Positions 8,841 to 17,097 of a stretch of 64,000 bases of DNA are shown piece by piece. Both the position numbers and the translations under genes were made by a program. Numbering within the stretch: the first letter of the stretch is position 1; every line of letters starts with the position of its first letter. The notes under the pieces are model-generated. The model did no database searches. It was not told the origin of the DNA and saw nothing but the letters and a program-made list of their open reading frames with translations. The stretch lies in the NCBI RefSeq assembly GCF_008830225.1, contig NZ_WAIE01000002.1:248001-312000 (forward strand), written 5' to 3'. Origin of the DNA: Pseudodesulfovibrio senegalensis (GTDB lineage Bacteria; Desulfobacterota; Desulfovibrionia; Desulfovibrionales; Desulfovibrionaceae).

Positions 8841-10274
8841 TTACCCTTGTTCTTCATTCGGAGATTCGTCTTTTTGGTCTTCGGCAAGAGGGAGGGCATG
8901 CATCCAGTCGCCGCCGAGGGCCTCGTACAGACCTATGCGGTATTGCAGCAATTCCAGTCGATTGGTGACCAGCGAGATTTCAAGATTCTGTACGCTGGTC
9001 AATGCGCTGAGCACGTCCAGATATTCCGTGAGCCCGGCCACGTAACGGGCCAGCGCTTCCTTGAAGTTGTTGCGCGCGGCATCCAGTTCCGCCTGCAGGG
9101 CCGCAACGTACTTGCGTTGCCATTGTTCCCCGGCCATGGCGTTTTCCACTTCCATGACCGCCGTGAGAACGGTTTCCCGGTAGGCGTAGAGGTGTTCCTC
9201 GGCCACGGCGCGGGTTCGTTCCACTTCGGCCCTGCGGCTGCCCCCGTCGAATATGGGGCCGGTGATGGATGCGGCCAGCGCGTACATCCAGCCGTCGAAC
9301 AGGGTGGCCAGCTGTGCGCCGTTGAACTGGCCATTGCCGGTCAGGCTCAATGACGGCAGGCGGTCCGCCCGCGCAGCAGCCACGCTCCAGTCCGCAGAGT
9401 GCAGGCGCAGTCCGGCCGCACGCACGTCCGGTCGTTTTGCCAGAAGGTCTGCCGGCAATCCCGAAGCAGGCGGGGCAGGCATGTCCGGAAGGGGACGTTC
9501 GGCAAGGACTATCGTGCTCCCGGCTGGTTTTCCCAGCAACAGGTTGAGCTGGTTGTGCAGGGTTTGCTGCTTGAGGAGTATGGGCGGGAGTTTGGACTTG
9601 GCGCTGGCCACGGCCTCGCGCTGCTGATAGACGTCCAGCGCCGTGGACAGGGCATTTTCGAAACGCAGTTCTATCAGTTCGAGATAGGTCTCGTTTGTCT
9701 TGATCTGGGCGCGTACCAGTTTTTCCAGTTCACGCTGTGCCTTGATTTCCAGCCAGCGAGAGGCCACCTCCGAAGCCACGGTCATGGCGGTGGCGGCCAT
9801 GTCTTCCCGGGTGGCGTTGGCTTCCAGCGTGTCGGCCATGGTGGTGGCGTTGATGCGGCCCCACAGGTCCAGTTCGTAGCTGGCGGCCAGCCCCAGTTCA
9901 TGGGTCTCGGTATTGTATGCCGGGCCGCCGCTTTCCGGGCGTGTGCGCGTGTGCGAATAGTCGCCGGATGCATCAAGGCTGGGGTATTTGGCCGCACCGC
10001 TTTTGACTGCCGAGGCGTTGGCCTGCTTGAGTCGCGCCCATGCCTGAAGCAGGTCCATGTTTGCCGTGAGCGCAGTCTCCACCAGTCCGCTCAGTTCGTC
10101 GTCGTCGAAATTCTGCCACCAACGGTCCGGGGTGGCAGGTTCCTCGGGATACAAGGAATAGGCCGCAGGCAGGCTGCCCTCGGGGTTGGTTCGTGGTTGC
10201 GGCGTGAATTGTGTGCAGGCTCCCATGATGATGAGCAGCGGCAGGAATCCCGCAACAATGAGTTTCTTTTTCAT
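8841..10274 (-). CDS. Outer-membrane efflux channel lipoprotein (NodT/TolC family)
   Basis: This 477-aa protein starts MKKKLIVAGFLPLLIIMGAC, a lipoprotein signal with the modified cysteine at about residue 20. Two repeated outer-membrane efflux protein segments follow, typical of the NodT subgroup (AAYSLYPEEPATPDRWWQNF near the N-terminus). It opens the tripartite efflux operon (channel, adaptor, pump). The ATG at 10274 was chosen because it begins the signal sequence; the open frame runs on upstream without recognisable protein. Confidence 0.92.
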   Translation of the reverse strand: MKKKLIVAGFLPLLIIMGACTQFTPQPRTNPEGSLPAAYSLYPEEPATPDRWWQNFDDDELSGLVETALTANMDLLQAWARLKQANASAVKSGAAKYPSLDASGDYSHTRTRPESGGPAYNTETHELGLAASYELDLWGRINATTMADTLEANATREDMAATAMTVASEVASRWLEIKAQRELEKLVRAQIKTNETYLELIELRFENALSTALDVYQQREAVASAKSKLPPILLKQQTLHNQLNLLLGKPAGSTIVLAERPLPDMPAPPASGLPADLLAKRPDVRAAGLRLHSADWSVAAARADRLPSLSLTGNGQFNGAQLATLFDGWMYALAASITGPIFDGGSRRAEVERTRAVAEEHLYAYRETVLTAVMEVENAMAGEQWQRKYVAALQAELDAARNNFKEALARYVAGLTEYLDVLSALTSVQNLEISLVTNRLELLQYRIGLYEALGGDWMHALPLAEDQKDESPNEEQG

Positions 10275-10371
10275 GTATTCCCCTGAAAAGGTGGTTATGC
10301 CCCTTTGTTCGCAGGGGAAGCGGGTATGGTTACATGGGTAACAAAAAAATAGTATGTTCTTGGAATATTGT

Positions 10372-11520
10372 TTATTTGATGAGATTTTTTTTGAGTTTAA
10401 TGATTCGGCCGTACGATTCGCGGATGCGTTCCATGGACACGGCGCCTTCTTCCACAAGAGAGCGGATGACGGCCATTGCCCTGACGGCAATCCGGGGATC
10501 GTAACTCAGGTTGTTGCCGAAAAGCAGCATGTCTGCGCCCGCGGCGATTGCGAGCCGGATGGTTTCGCGAAAACCGTATTGTGTGCTGATGGCCTTCATG
10601 TTCAGGTCGTCGGTGACCACCACGCCCTGCCACCCCAGTTGTTTGCGCAAAAGACCGTTGATGACCCGGGGCGAAAGGGTTGCCGGGTGGTCAGGGTCCA
10701 GTTTGGCGTTGAAGATGTGCGCGGTCATGATCATGTCCACGCGGTTTTGCGCGATGAGGGTGCGGTAGGGAGTCAGTTCTTCGGGTTTCCATGTGTCGGT
10801 TACGTCCGTGACTCCGAGATGGCTGTCGCTGCCGGCGCTTCCGTGCCCCGGGAAATGTTTGATGCAGGAAAGTACGCCGTGAGCGTGCAGTCCATTGATG
10901 AATTCGCCGGCAAATGCGGCCACCCGGTCCGGCCGGTATGAGAAGCTGCGCCCGATGGCGCCGATGGCCGGGCTTGCCGGGTTTTCGTTCACATCCACCA
11001 CCGGGGCGAAGTCCAGATTGAACCCTGCGCCACGCAGCATGGCTCCGATCTTTTCCCCGGCCAGCAGTGCCTGCCGGGTATCCCCAGTGGCCCCGATGGC
11101 CTGAGCAGAAGGTGTCTGCGCAAAGCCGTATCGGGCCTTGAGGCGTTGGACCCGTCCTCCTTCCTGGTCCACGGCCACCAGCAGCGGCACCTCGGCCGCG
11201 TCGCGGAGTGTCTGGGTCAGCCGGGCCACCTGTTGCGGATTTTTGATGTTGCGCTCGGGCTTGTGCAGAGCCACATCGTAATCGAAAAGAATCACGCCGC
11301 CGAGGTGGCGTTCCCTGATGTCGAGCATGATCGGGGAGTTTGCGTTTACGTCATACCCGCGGAATCCGATCATGAGCATCTGGCCGGCCATGCGTTCGAG
11401 CTGCCGGGCGTCCTTCCGGCTCAGGGGAGAAGCCGTTGCCGGAACCGTCATGACAATCAGGAGCAGCGTCGCAAGCACGGTGCAGGAGGAAGTGATCTGT
11501 TTCATGGGCTGGAGATACAT
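10372..11520 (-). CDS. Glycoside hydrolase family 3, NagZ-like beta-N-acetylhexosaminidase
   Basis: This 382-aa enzyme has the GH3 N-terminal barrel. KHFPGHGSAGSDSHLG is the NagZ signature, with the catalytic His in the loop, and VVTDDLNMKAI carries the nucleophile Asp. The probable function is removal of GlcNAc from muropeptides in peptidoglycan turnover. The N-terminus (ITSSCTVLATLLLIVMTVPA) looks like a signal peptide, so this copy is probably exported, unlike cytoplasmic E. coli NagZ. Start at 11520 has AGGGGA upstream; a second ATG at 11505 is possible. Confidence 0.87.
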   Translation of the reverse strand: MYLQPMKQITSSCTVLATLLLIVMTVPATASPLSRKDARQLERMAGQMLMIGFRGYDVNANSPIMLDIRERHLGGVILFDYDVALHKPERNIKNPQQVARLTQTLRDAAEVPLLVAVDQEGGRVQRLKARYGFAQTPSAQAIGATGDTRQALLAGEKIGAMLRGAGFNLDFAPVVDVNENPASPAIGAIGRSFSYRPDRVAAFAGEFINGLHAHGVLSCIKHFPGHGSAGSDSHLGVTDVTDTWKPEELTPYRTLIAQNRVDMIMTAHIFNAKLDPDHPATLSPRVINGLLRKQLGWQGVVVTDDLNMKAISTQYGFRETIRLAIAAGADMLLFGNNLSYDPRIAVRAMAVIRSLVEEGAVSMERIRESYGRIIKLKKNLIK

Positions 11521-11591
11521 CCTTTCCCCTGCCATGTGAAGCTGTTGCATGTGACACTTCACGAACGGGGCATAACGGTTTATCAAAAGGC

Positions 11592-12617
11592 ATGAGGATC
11601 GAACCGCCCCGTCCCACCCTCTTGCGCCGCCTGCTGCATCCGGCATGGACAAACGTTGTCCCCTTGGTTTCCGGTCGAGACGGCGACGACTTTCCGCATG
11701 CAGGGAATCCCGGCGAACGGACATTGCAGGATTGGCGGCTGGTGCTGCTGGCCCGGAACATCCCCTGCCGCATTCGTACGGATCGGGAGCATGGCGTTCG
11801 CAAGCTTGTTGTTCCGGCGTGGTTTGCCCGACGCGCCGCAGAGGAAATCGGTTTGTATCTTCGTGAAAACCGCGACGATCCGGTTGTTCTTCCGGCAGAA
11901 CCGTTACGGGCTCCGGGGGCGGTTTCCCTGCCGTTGGGTTTCATGTGTTTGATGATTCTTTTTCATGCGTGCACCACCATGGCCTTTCCCGTGGTCGGGA
12001 TTTTTCCGGGCCACTGGGAGCCGCTTGGCAGCGCCCATGCCGAGCGCATGCTGGCCGGGGAGTGGTGGCGTGCCGTCACGGCCCTGACATTGCACGGTAA
12101 CGCCGCGCACGTGCTGGGCAATGCGGTTGTGGGAGGGACTTTCCTGGTCATTCTGGGCAGGCAGGTGGGACCGGGACTGGCATTGTTTTTAAGTCTTGCC
12201 TGTGGGGTTGCGGGCAATATGATCAATGCCGTTGTTTTGGGACCGCCGCATGATTCCATAGGTTTTTCCACGGCGGTTTTCGGAACGGCCGGGCTGTTGG
12301 CCTCGGTACACCCTTTTGTTGCCGGCACGGTGGCGAGGGCCGGACCCGTGAATGTGAGCGCATGGCTGTTCCGGGGCATGCATTCCTTTTTCGTGCCCAT
12401 GGCCGCGGGGTTGGGGTTGTTGGCCATGCTCGGTTCGGGCGGAGAGAATACCGACCTGGGCGCGCATTTGTTCGGCTTTTGCTCCGGACTGGTCACGGGA
12501 TTGCCGCTGGGCCTGTTCGTGCGCTCGCACGGACCGCTGGCCCGACCAGTTGATCGATTCGCTGCGTGGTTGTGCCTTCTCATGATAATCGTCGCCTGGA
12601 TAGTTGTTTCCTGCTAA
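11592..12617 (+). CDS. Rhomboid-family intramembrane serine protease
   Basis: This 341-aa membrane protein has the rhomboid catalytic core: the TM2 motif HGNAAHVLGN (residues 168-177), the serine motif GFSTAVFG (Ser226) and the TM6 His in GAHLFGF (His292). The first 110 residues form a soluble arginine-rich N-terminal domain that I do not recognise. It is divergent from the GH3 gene with about 70 bp between them and followed after 77 bp by a Znu-like ABC operon. The substrate is unknown. Confidence 0.88.
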   Translation: MRIEPPRPTLLRRLLHPAWTNVVPLVSGRDGDDFPHAGNPGERTLQDWRLVLLARNIPCRIRTDREHGVRKLVVPAWFARRAAEEIGLYLRENRDDPVVLPAEPLRAPGAVSLPLGFMCLMILFHACTTMAFPVVGIFPGHWEPLGSAHAERMLAGEWWRAVTALTLHGNAAHVLGNAVVGGTFLVILGRQVGPGLALFLSLACGVAGNMINAVVLGPPHDSIGFSTAVFGTAGLLASVHPFVAGTVARAGPVNVSAWLFRGMHSFFVPMAAGLGLLAMLGSGGENTDLGAHLFGFCSGLVTGLPLGLFVRSHGPLARPVDRFAAWLCLLMIIVAWIVVSC

Positions 12618-12694
12618 TGATTGGCATGGTTTGCATTGTTGGCGGCGTGTTGTATTCTTTCTTGGTCTGGATCATCTTTTAACAGCAGGAGGGC

Positions 12695-13495
12695 ATGGTG
12701 GCGGACCATGTTGTTTCCTTGCAGGACGTGACGTTTGCCTACAACGGCACGCCTGTTCTCGAGCATGTGAATCTCGAAATCGAGCGCGGTGATTTTGTGG
12801 CCGTTCTCGGCCCCAACGGCGGGGGCAAATCCACCTTGATAAAATTGTTGCTCGGGCTGATTTCCCCGCAGCAGGGAACCGTGCACGTGCTTGGGTGTTC
12901 TCCCGGCGAATGCGGTGACCGCATCGGCTACATGCCCCAGTACACCAACGTGTCCGGTTCCTTTCCCATCACGGTTCTGGACGTGGTTTCCATGGGCGTG
13001 GTGCGTTCCGGGTTTGCGGGCGTGGCCGGATTGCGACCCGGAAGGGATGCGATGCGCAAGGCGCTCGGGGCCTTGGAACGCGTAGGGCTTGAGACTTCGG
13101 CAGGGCGCTGCATAGCAGAACTCTCCGGAGGGCAACGGCAGCGGGTCTTCATAGCCCGTGCTATTGTTTCCGATCCCGATCTGCTGCTGCTGGACGAGCC
13201 CACGGCCAGCGTGGATCAGGAAAACCGGGTCAGCCTGTTCGGTTTGCTCAGGGAACTGAACCGCAACATGACCATCATCATGGTCAGTCACGATATTTCC
13301 ACCATTGCCAAGAGTGTCAAATCCGTGGCCTGTGTGAACAGGACCCTGCATTTCCACAACGCCCCGCTGATAACCGGCGAAATGTTCAAGATGGCCTATG
13401 GCGAAGAGGGGGGCTGTTGTCCCGTGGAGCTGGTGGCGCATGGCGACATTCCGCACCGGGTGCTGGAACACCATCATACAGAGGATAATGACTGA
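12695..13495 (+). CDS. ABC transporter ATPase, ZnuC/MntB-like metal uptake family
   Basis: This 266-aa ATPase has Walker A GPNGGGKST, signature LSGGQRQRV, Walker B LLLLDEPTAS and the switch His (VSHDIS). The layout YMPQYTNVSGSFPITVLDVV and the cysteine-containing C-terminus resemble zinc/manganese uptake ATPases. GGAGG precedes the ATG. The permease follows 2 bp later. No periplasmic binding protein gene is adjacent, so that partner must be elsewhere. Confidence 0.88.
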   Translation: MVADHVVSLQDVTFAYNGTPVLEHVNLEIERGDFVAVLGPNGGGKSTLIKLLLGLISPQQGTVHVLGCSPGECGDRIGYMPQYTNVSGSFPITVLDVVSMGVVRSGFAGVAGLRPGRDAMRKALGALERVGLETSAGRCIAELSGGQRQRVFIARAIVSDPDLLLLDEPTASVDQENRVSLFGLLRELNRNMTIIMVSHDISTIAKSVKSVACVNRTLHFHNAPLITGEMFKMAYGEEGGCCPVELVAHGDIPHRVLEHHHTEDND

Positions 13496-13497
13496 TC

Positions 13498-14304
13498 ATG
13501 GAAATGCTGCATCTCGAATTCATGCAAAATGCCCTGCTGGCCGGGATTTTGGCCAGCATCATCTGCGGCGTGATCGGAACGCTCGTGGTGGTCAACCGCA
13601 TTGTCTTTCTCTCCGGCGGCGTGGCTCATGCCTCATATGGCGGCGTTGGGTTGGCCTTTTTTTTGGGCCTGCCCGTTCTGCCGGTGACCACGTTGTTTGC
13701 CCTTGGCGCAGCCATGATCATGGCCTGGGTGACCCTGCACCGCAAGGAAAGGGCCGATACCGTTGTGGGTGTTCTCTGGGCCGCTGGCATGGCCTTGGGT
13801 ATCATCCTGCTGGATATCACCCCCGGCTACAACGTGGACCTGATGAGCTACCTTTTCGGGAGCATTTTGGCCGTGCCGCGCGCGGATCTTTGGCCTATGG
13901 CGGTTCTGGCCGCCGTTGTCCTGGGCGTAACCCTGGCCTGCTACCGGGGTTTTCAGGTCATGAGTTTTGACGAGGATTTTGCCCGCGCCCGCGGGGTCCC
14001 TGTGGATTTCCTGCATTTCTTGCTGCTGGGGCTCATCGCCCTTGCCGTTGTCATGATCATCCGCATCGTGGGGTTGATTCTGGTCATTGCGCTGCTGACC
14101 ATTCCCCCGTTCATGGCTGAACGGCGTTCGCGTTCACTGGGCGGCATGATGCTGCGTTCCAGCTTGCTGAGCGTTTTTTTCTGTGTGGTCGGTTTGTGGA
14201 TATCCTATGCCATGGACATCACTTCCGGTGCGGCCATCATTGCGGTCGCCTCGGTGGCCTTTTTTGCGTCATTTTTGCTGCCAGCACGGGCAGGGAAGTG
14301 CTAG
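13498..14304 (+). CDS. ABC transporter permease, ZnuB/MntC-like metal uptake family
   Basis: This 268-aa polytopic protein belongs to the ABC-3 permease family. Family features are LLAGILASIICGVIGTLVVV at the first membrane helix, SGGVAHASYGGVG in the coupling region, and about eight membrane segments. It starts 2 bp after the ATPase stop and forms an ATPase-permease pair. Zinc or manganese is the likely cargo; the sequence does not decide which. Confidence 0.88.
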   Translation: MEMLHLEFMQNALLAGILASIICGVIGTLVVVNRIVFLSGGVAHASYGGVGLAFFLGLPVLPVTTLFALGAAMIMAWVTLHRKERADTVVGVLWAAGMALGIILLDITPGYNVDLMSYLFGSILAVPRADLWPMAVLAAVVLGVTLACYRGFQVMSFDEDFARARGVPVDFLHFLLLGLIALAVVMIIRIVGLILVIALLTIPPFMAERRSRSLGGMMLRSSLLSVFFCVVGLWISYAMDITSGAAIIAVASVAFFASFLLPARAGKC

Positions 14305-14729
14305 TCGCCCCGTATCCATTGCCGGAGCTTGATCTGAAAGGCGGGTTCGATCATGAATTGGGCCCGGGACAGGGCAGGGTTCGCCCGGGCAAAGAAGACC
14401 TTGATGCGGTCGCCCTTGTTGAGCCGTTGCCATCTGTCCCGTGGCAGGTTGGCCATGCCCACGTGTTCGATGCCTTCCATGTCGGAATAGCGGTAGGTGA
14501 TCAGGTACAGGGGGCCGTCCGAATCAGGTTCCGTGCGTTTGGAAAAAACAACACCCCGTGTCGAATGTTCGCCCAGTGCGCGAATGCGCTCTTCGCGGAA
14601 GGTGTCGTAGGGCAGTGAACTCAAGGCCCATATGATCAGGGCCGTTCCTGCAAAGCCCAGGGCAATGCGCATGATGCGGACAGCCTTGGTCCGCGGGGGG
14701 CCGCTTTTGTGGTATCTGTCTCCGAACAT
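14301..14729 (-). CDS. DUF3592-like small membrane protein
   Basis: This 142-aa protein has one membrane segment (IALGFAGTALIIWALSSL, about residues 20-37) followed by a small beta-rich domain. It shows the DUF3592-like ending in which a YLITYRY strand is followed by VFFARANPALSR. Its function is unknown. It converges with the permease gene, overlapping by 4 bp. The ATG at 14729 was chosen; the frame is open further upstream but would run into the next gene's territory on the other strand. Confidence 0.6.
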   Translation of the reverse strand: MFGDRYHKSGPPRTKAVRIMRIALGFAGTALIIWALSSLPYDTFREERIRALGEHSTRGVVFSKRTEPDSDGPLYLITYRYSDMEGIEHVGMANLPRDRWQRLNKGDRIKVFFARANPALSRAQFMIEPAFQIKLRQWIRGD

Positions 14730-14848
14730 GGCTGAACAATAGCCTGCAAGCAGAAGAGTCGCAAGTTCCAACCCCTTGTGAAAACGGTTGCTTTTTGCGT
14801 CGAGCTGAATACAATCCACTCCGGCCGCCTGCGGTCCGGGAATATTCA

Positions 14849-15226
14849 ATGAATCATTGTACCATAGATACCATAGAGCAAAGCATTTTGCGCATGACCG
14901 CAACGGTTCGGGAATCCCTTGCGCGTGAGGTTGCGCGCAGCTTTGGCGAAGACCCGGGCCGGGAAGCTCTCGGCTGGTGGGTGCTCGCCTGCGGCAAAAA
15001 GCTCGACCCGGACGATTTCCGAAGCCGCGACGCGGTCCGCGATGAATTGCGGCGGAAGGTGGCTGATTCCGGCGTCATTCTGGCGGAGCATGTGTGGGTT
15101 TGGGATGAGGCCGGCGTGGCGCAACTGGTGGTCGCCACCTTGCCCAACAGGGAGCGGGCCGAACGGGTTGCCGAAAAGCTGCGCACCAAAGGGTTGACCA
15201 TACGGGTTCGTCCGGAAAAGATATGA
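14849..15226 (+). CDS. Hypothetical protein, 125 aa
   Basis: I do not recognise this protein. It is soluble, charged and mostly helical in appearance, with a WWVLACGKKLDPDDF segment near residue 43 and a C-terminal beta-alpha unit (VATLPNRERAERVAEKLRTK). The codon bias matches neighbouring genes and a strong terminator follows the stop directly, which supports a real gene. The ATG at 14849 lacks a clear ribosome binding site; an upstream in-frame start is possible. Confidence 0.55.
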   Translation: MNHCTIDTIEQSILRMTATVRESLAREVARSFGEDPGREALGWWVLACGKKLDPDDFRSRDAVRDELRRKVADSGVILAEHVWVWDEAGVAQLVVATLPNRERAERVAEKLRTKGLTIRVRPEKI

Positions 15227-15231
15227 AAAGA

Positions 15232-15263
15232 AAAAGGGCCGGTCCTCATGGACCGGCCCTTTT
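15232..15263. terminator. Bidirectional terminator
   Basis: A perfect 14-bp stem AAAAGGGCCGGTCC / GGACCGGCCCTTTT around the loop TCAT lies between two convergent genes. The A-run and T-run let it act in both directions. Confidence 0.9.
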
Positions 15264-15284
15264 CATTATGTCTCATGAAGGCCG

Positions 15285-15908
15285 CTAGGTCTGCTGGCCC
15301 GTGAGATAGGGCGTGAGTTCCGCCACTTCCTCGAACAGGAAATGATCGATCAGATGGCAGAGCATGTGCCCCGCGGCTATGTGGATTTCCTGAATCACGG
15401 GCGTGTCGTCGCTGGGTGTGAGTATCAGGTAGTCGCTGACCGGGAGCATTTCTCCGCCGTGTTGGCCTACCATGCCCACGGTGATGACGTTGCGTTTGCG
15501 TGCTTCGCGCATGGCCCGGATCACGTTGGTGCTGGTGCCGGAGGTGGACAGCCCGACCAGAATGTCTCCCGGGTTGCCCAGCGCCATGACCTGCTTCTCG
15601 AATATTTCGTCAAAGCTGTAGTCGTTGCCGATTGCCGTTATGGCCGAGGTGTCCGTGGTCAATGCCAGGCCGGGCAGTGGCGGGCGTTCCATCTTGAAGC
15701 GGTTGACAAGCTCGGCCGCAAGATGCTGGCTGTCGGCAGCGCTGCCGCCGTTGCCGCAAAACATGATTTTGCCGCCGTTGGCAAGGCTCACTGCCATGGT
15801 CCGTGCGATGTCCACCAGCGACTCCGCCCGTTCGTCAAAGAACTTCTGGCGTGCCGTGATCCCGGCCTGGGCATGGTCCATGACCTTTTTCAATGCGTTT
15901 TTGGACAT
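15285..15908 (-). CDS. gmhA: Phosphoheptose isomerase (sedoheptulose 7-phosphate isomerase)
   Basis: This 207-aa SIS-domain enzyme converts sedoheptulose 7-phosphate to D-glycero-D-manno-heptose 7-phosphate, the first step toward LPS inner-core heptose. The motifs FCGNGGSAADSQHLAAEL, LSTSGTSTNV and the C-terminal EIHIAAGHMLCHLID (metal-binding Glu/His) fit GmhA. The start at 15908 has GGAG six bases upstream; an ATG at 15914 would be too close to it. GmhB, the matching phosphatase, is encoded at 45204-45788. Confidence 0.92.
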   Translation of the reverse strand: MSKNALKKVMDHAQAGITARQKFFDERAESLVDIARTMAVSLANGGKIMFCGNGGSAADSQHLAAELVNRFKMERPPLPGLALTTDTSAITAIGNDYSFDEIFEKQVMALGNPGDILVGLSTSGTSTNVIRAMREARKRNVITVGMVGQHGGEMLPVSDYLILTPSDDTPVIQEIHIAAGHMLCHLIDHFLFEEVAELTPYLTGQQT

Positions 15909-16170
15909 TATCATTCTCCCGTGAGGGCTGTGTTTCGTGACGATTGCAATGCAAGGCGAAGCGTATCGGAAACAGGGGGTTCGCGCAACGCGTTGTGGGC
16001 TGATGTACCGATTTCCCGGGCGCGCGCAAGAAAAATCTTTTGTTTCGATTTGATTTGCGCTAGACGGGCCGATGGCACCGTTGAGGCGTTTGAACGCGAA
16101 ATGTGTGTGCTTTTACAACGCTTTTTCTAATCAAAGTCGTTATTTTTCAAATATATATGCGGAGAGTTAA

Positions 16171-17055
16171 ATGATCAGTGAATCCAGGAAGGGTGTAGCT
16201 CGGCTTGTGGTCAAATGTCAGGACAAACCCGGGATCGTCGCTGCGGTTTCCGGCTTCCTCCACTCACGTGGGGCCAACATCATCCATTCGGACCAACATT
16301 CGTCGGATGCCGAGGGCGGCATGTTTTTCATGCGCAACGAATTTTACCTGCCCGGTATGGACATGGACGGCCTGGAGGCCTTCAAGCAGGAGTTTTCCAG
16401 GGAAGTGGCCGAGCGGTTCGGCATGCGTTGCTGGAGCATGAACCCCGCCTGGGTGCGCAAGAAAATGGCCATTCTGGTTTCCCGGTATGATCATGCACTC
16501 ATGGAGTTGCTGTGGCGTTGGGCGCGCGATGAAATCTACGCGGATATCACCATGGTGGTCAGCAACCATCCGGACCTGCGTGAGCCGGTCGAGACCTTTG
16601 TTCCCTTCCATCACGTGCCCGTGGGGCGCAGTCCCGAGGAAAAGGCCGAGGCCGAGGCCCGGATTCTTGATATGCTCGAAGGCCAGGCCGATGTGGTCGT
16701 GCTTGCCCGGTATATGCAGATTCTGTCACCGAAGTTCGTGCAGCGGTATCCGATGAAGGTCATCAATATTCACCATTCCTTTCTGCCCGCTTTTGTGGGC
16801 GCGGACCCGTATCGCCGGGCTGCGGAACGCGGGGTCAAGCTCATCGGGGCAACGGCCCATTACGTGACCGAAGAACTGGATCAGGGACCGATCATCGAGC
16901 AGGACGTGATTCGGGTGAAGCACAGCCACAGCATCGACGACCTCAAATCCAGCGGTGCGGACGTTGAACGCCACGTTTTGGCACGTGCCGTTCGCTGGCA
17001 TGTGGAGGATCGTGTCATCGTGGATGGCAACAAGACGGTTGTGTTTCAGCGCTAA
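16171..17055 (+). CDS. purU: Formyltetrahydrofolate deformylase
   Basis: This 294-aa protein has an N-terminal ACT domain (about residues 8-85, [20 protein letters not shown]) and a C-terminal formyltransferase-like hydrolase domain. [17 protein letters not shown] and the [17 protein letters not shown] segment hold the catalytic His/Asp. It hydrolyses 10-formyl-THF to THF plus formate and balances one-carbon pools. GGAGAG precedes the ATG. The 262-bp upstream region holds no gene and no clear promoter. Confidence 0.94.
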   Translation: MISESRKGVARLVVKCQDKPGIVAAVSGFLHSRGANIIHSDQHSSDAEGGMFFMRNEFYLPGMDMDGLEAFKQEFSREVAERFGMRCWSMNPAWVRKKMAILVSRYDHALMELLWRWARDEIYADITMVVSNHPDLREPVETFVPFHHVPVGRSPEEKAEAEARILDMLEGQADVVVLARYMQILSPKFVQRYPMKVINIHHSFLPAFVGADPYRRAAERGVKLIGATAHYVTEELDQGPIIEQDVIRVKHSHSIDDLKSSGADVERHVLARAVRWHVEDRVIVDGNKTVVFQR

Positions 17056-17097
17056 CGACTGCGTGGGCCGGGTGTCGGCGTTTGGTTGCGGCCGTAT

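Noticed and set aside
12650-12690. A TGGC...TTGC motif between the rhomboid and ABC genes as a sigma-54 promoter
   Set aside because: The candidate near 12629 has only 8 bp between GG and GC; 10 are required.
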